Part shown: positions 38,093-38,361 of the stretch, one piece after another | How positions within the stretch are numbered: position 1 is the stretch's first letter | How the letters are laid out: each line of letters begins with the position of its first letter | Assembly: GCA_016869275.1 (NCBI GenBank) | Contig: VGEO01000021.1 | Coordinates: 1-38,361 of the forward strand | DNA length: 38,361 nucleotides | Direction of reading: 5' to 3' | Source of the DNA: Alphaproteobacteria bacterium | GTDB taxonomy: Bacteria; Pseudomonadota; Alphaproteobacteria; SHVV01 | The notes under the pieces: model-generated | Seen by the model: only the letters and a program-made list of their open reading frames with translations | What the model was told of the DNA's origin: nothing | The model's database searches: none | Made by a program: the position numbers and the translations under genes

Positions 38093-38361
38093 ATGACCAA
38101 GCGCTTCGTTGGGTGCCTGCTCGGGGCTGCATTGCTCGCGGCGTGGACAGGCGCCGCCGCACAGGGATTCCCCACGCGTGCGATCGAACTGATTATTCCG
38201 GCACCACCGGGCGGACCGACCGATGCAGCGGCGCGCGTGGTCGCGCAGGCGCTTGCCGGCGCGCTCGGCGTGCCCGTCGCGCCGATCAATAAGCCCGGCG
38301 CTCTCACCATCCCCGGCACCGACGCCGTCGCCAAAACGGCACCCGACGGCTATACGATCGC
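38093..38361 (+). CDS. Bug/TctC-family periplasmic solute-binding protein, N-terminal part
   Basis: The frame runs out of the window after about 89 codons. A signal peptide (KRFVGCLLGAALLAAWTGAA, cleavage near AAAQG) precedes a typical receptor start: FPTRAIELIIPAPPGGPTD, then VAQALAGALGVPV and AKTAPDGYTI. GTG 38090 is directly upstream and in frame. A GGGAGGAGGAAG site supports the ATG at 38093. These periplasmic receptors of the TctC/Bug type bind carboxylates, aromatic acids or other small solutes and often work with tripartite tricarboxylate transporters. The gene follows the VOC gene by 34 bases. Confidence 0.9.
   Translation, partial: MTKRFVGCLLGAALLAAWTGAAAQGFPTRAIELIIPAPPGGPTDAAARVVAQALAGALGVPVAPINKPGALTIPGTDAVAKTAPDGYTI

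Noticed and set aside
1-38361. CRISPR arrays, tRNA or rRNA genes, insertion sequences, phage genes
   Set aside because: No regularly spaced repeats, no cloverleaf-like sequence, and no transposase or integrase was seen in any frame.

Overview
The window is GC-rich DNA with closely packed genes, frequent ATGA/GTGA start-stop overlaps and strong GGAGG ribosome sites. A FixL/FixJ-like sensor/regulator pair, a Bug-type (TctC) solute receptor, a Bacillus-type split E1 dehydrogenase and many amidohydrolase, VOC and luciferase-like genes suggest a soil or aquatic alphaproteobacterium, perhaps near the Rhodospirillales. That placement is inference. I see no rRNA, tRNA, CRISPR array, insertion sequence or phage gene.

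Layout. 1-2.5 kb (minus): 2-oxoacid dehydrogenase operon E1alpha, E1beta and the start of E2. 2.6-4.5 kb: two tandem EamA/DMT transporters, each with one in-frame stop. 4.6-7.6 kb: aquaporin-like channel, rhodanese, small VOC protein, class I aminotransferase. 7.6-10.6 kb: membrane PAS histidine kinase with two in-frame TAG codons, and an open FixJ-type regulator. 10.7-11.7 kb: first M29/NicX-like metalloenzyme. 11.8-21.3 kb: a coenzyme F420 locus, with two luciferase-like (LLM) oxidoreductases on the minus strand and, divergently, two more LLM enzymes, npdG, cofE, cofD, cofC and a fused cofG-cofH (fbiC). 21.4-26.2 kb: RidA (minus), second NicX-like enzyme, molybdenum hydroxylase large subunit, alpha/beta-hydrolase-fold protein lacking the nucleophile serine. 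26.2-27.8 kb: remnant of a Rieske oxygenase gene followed by an intact Rieske oxygenase. 27.8-30.5 kb: cobB, a DUF72 gene cut short by TAA, a GNAT. 30.5-34.9 kb: ornithine cyclodeaminase-like protein, carbamoylase-type M20 hydrolase, dihydroorotase/hydantoinase-like amidohydrolase, maleate-isomerase-like protein. 35-38.4 kb: heme-oxygenase-fold protein, TauE/SafE permease, second RidA, two-module VOC protein and the start of a Bug receptor.

How it may work together. The F420 operon is complete from the deazaflavin core (FbiC) through lactyl/3-phosphoglyceryl activation (CofC), transfer (CofD), glutamylation (CofE) and NADPH-driven reduction (NpdG), with four candidate client enzymes, so it can plausibly make, reduce and use F420H2. 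Around it are genes of the kind used to break down N-heterocycles or ureides: molybdenum hydroxylase, NicX-like ring-cleavage candidates, Rieske oxygenase, cyclic amidase, carbamoylase, maleate-isomerase-like protein and RidA imine deaminases. I infer a catabolic island in which reduced F420 may feed reductive steps. The substrate cannot be read from sequence.

Two features need care. Four genes carry five in-frame stop codons (one TGA, three TAG, one TAA), three of them at positions where family or paralogue comparison predicts Trp or Gln. Several putative enzymes also have a substituted catalytic residue. Either the sequence contains errors, the genes are decaying, or there is real divergence.
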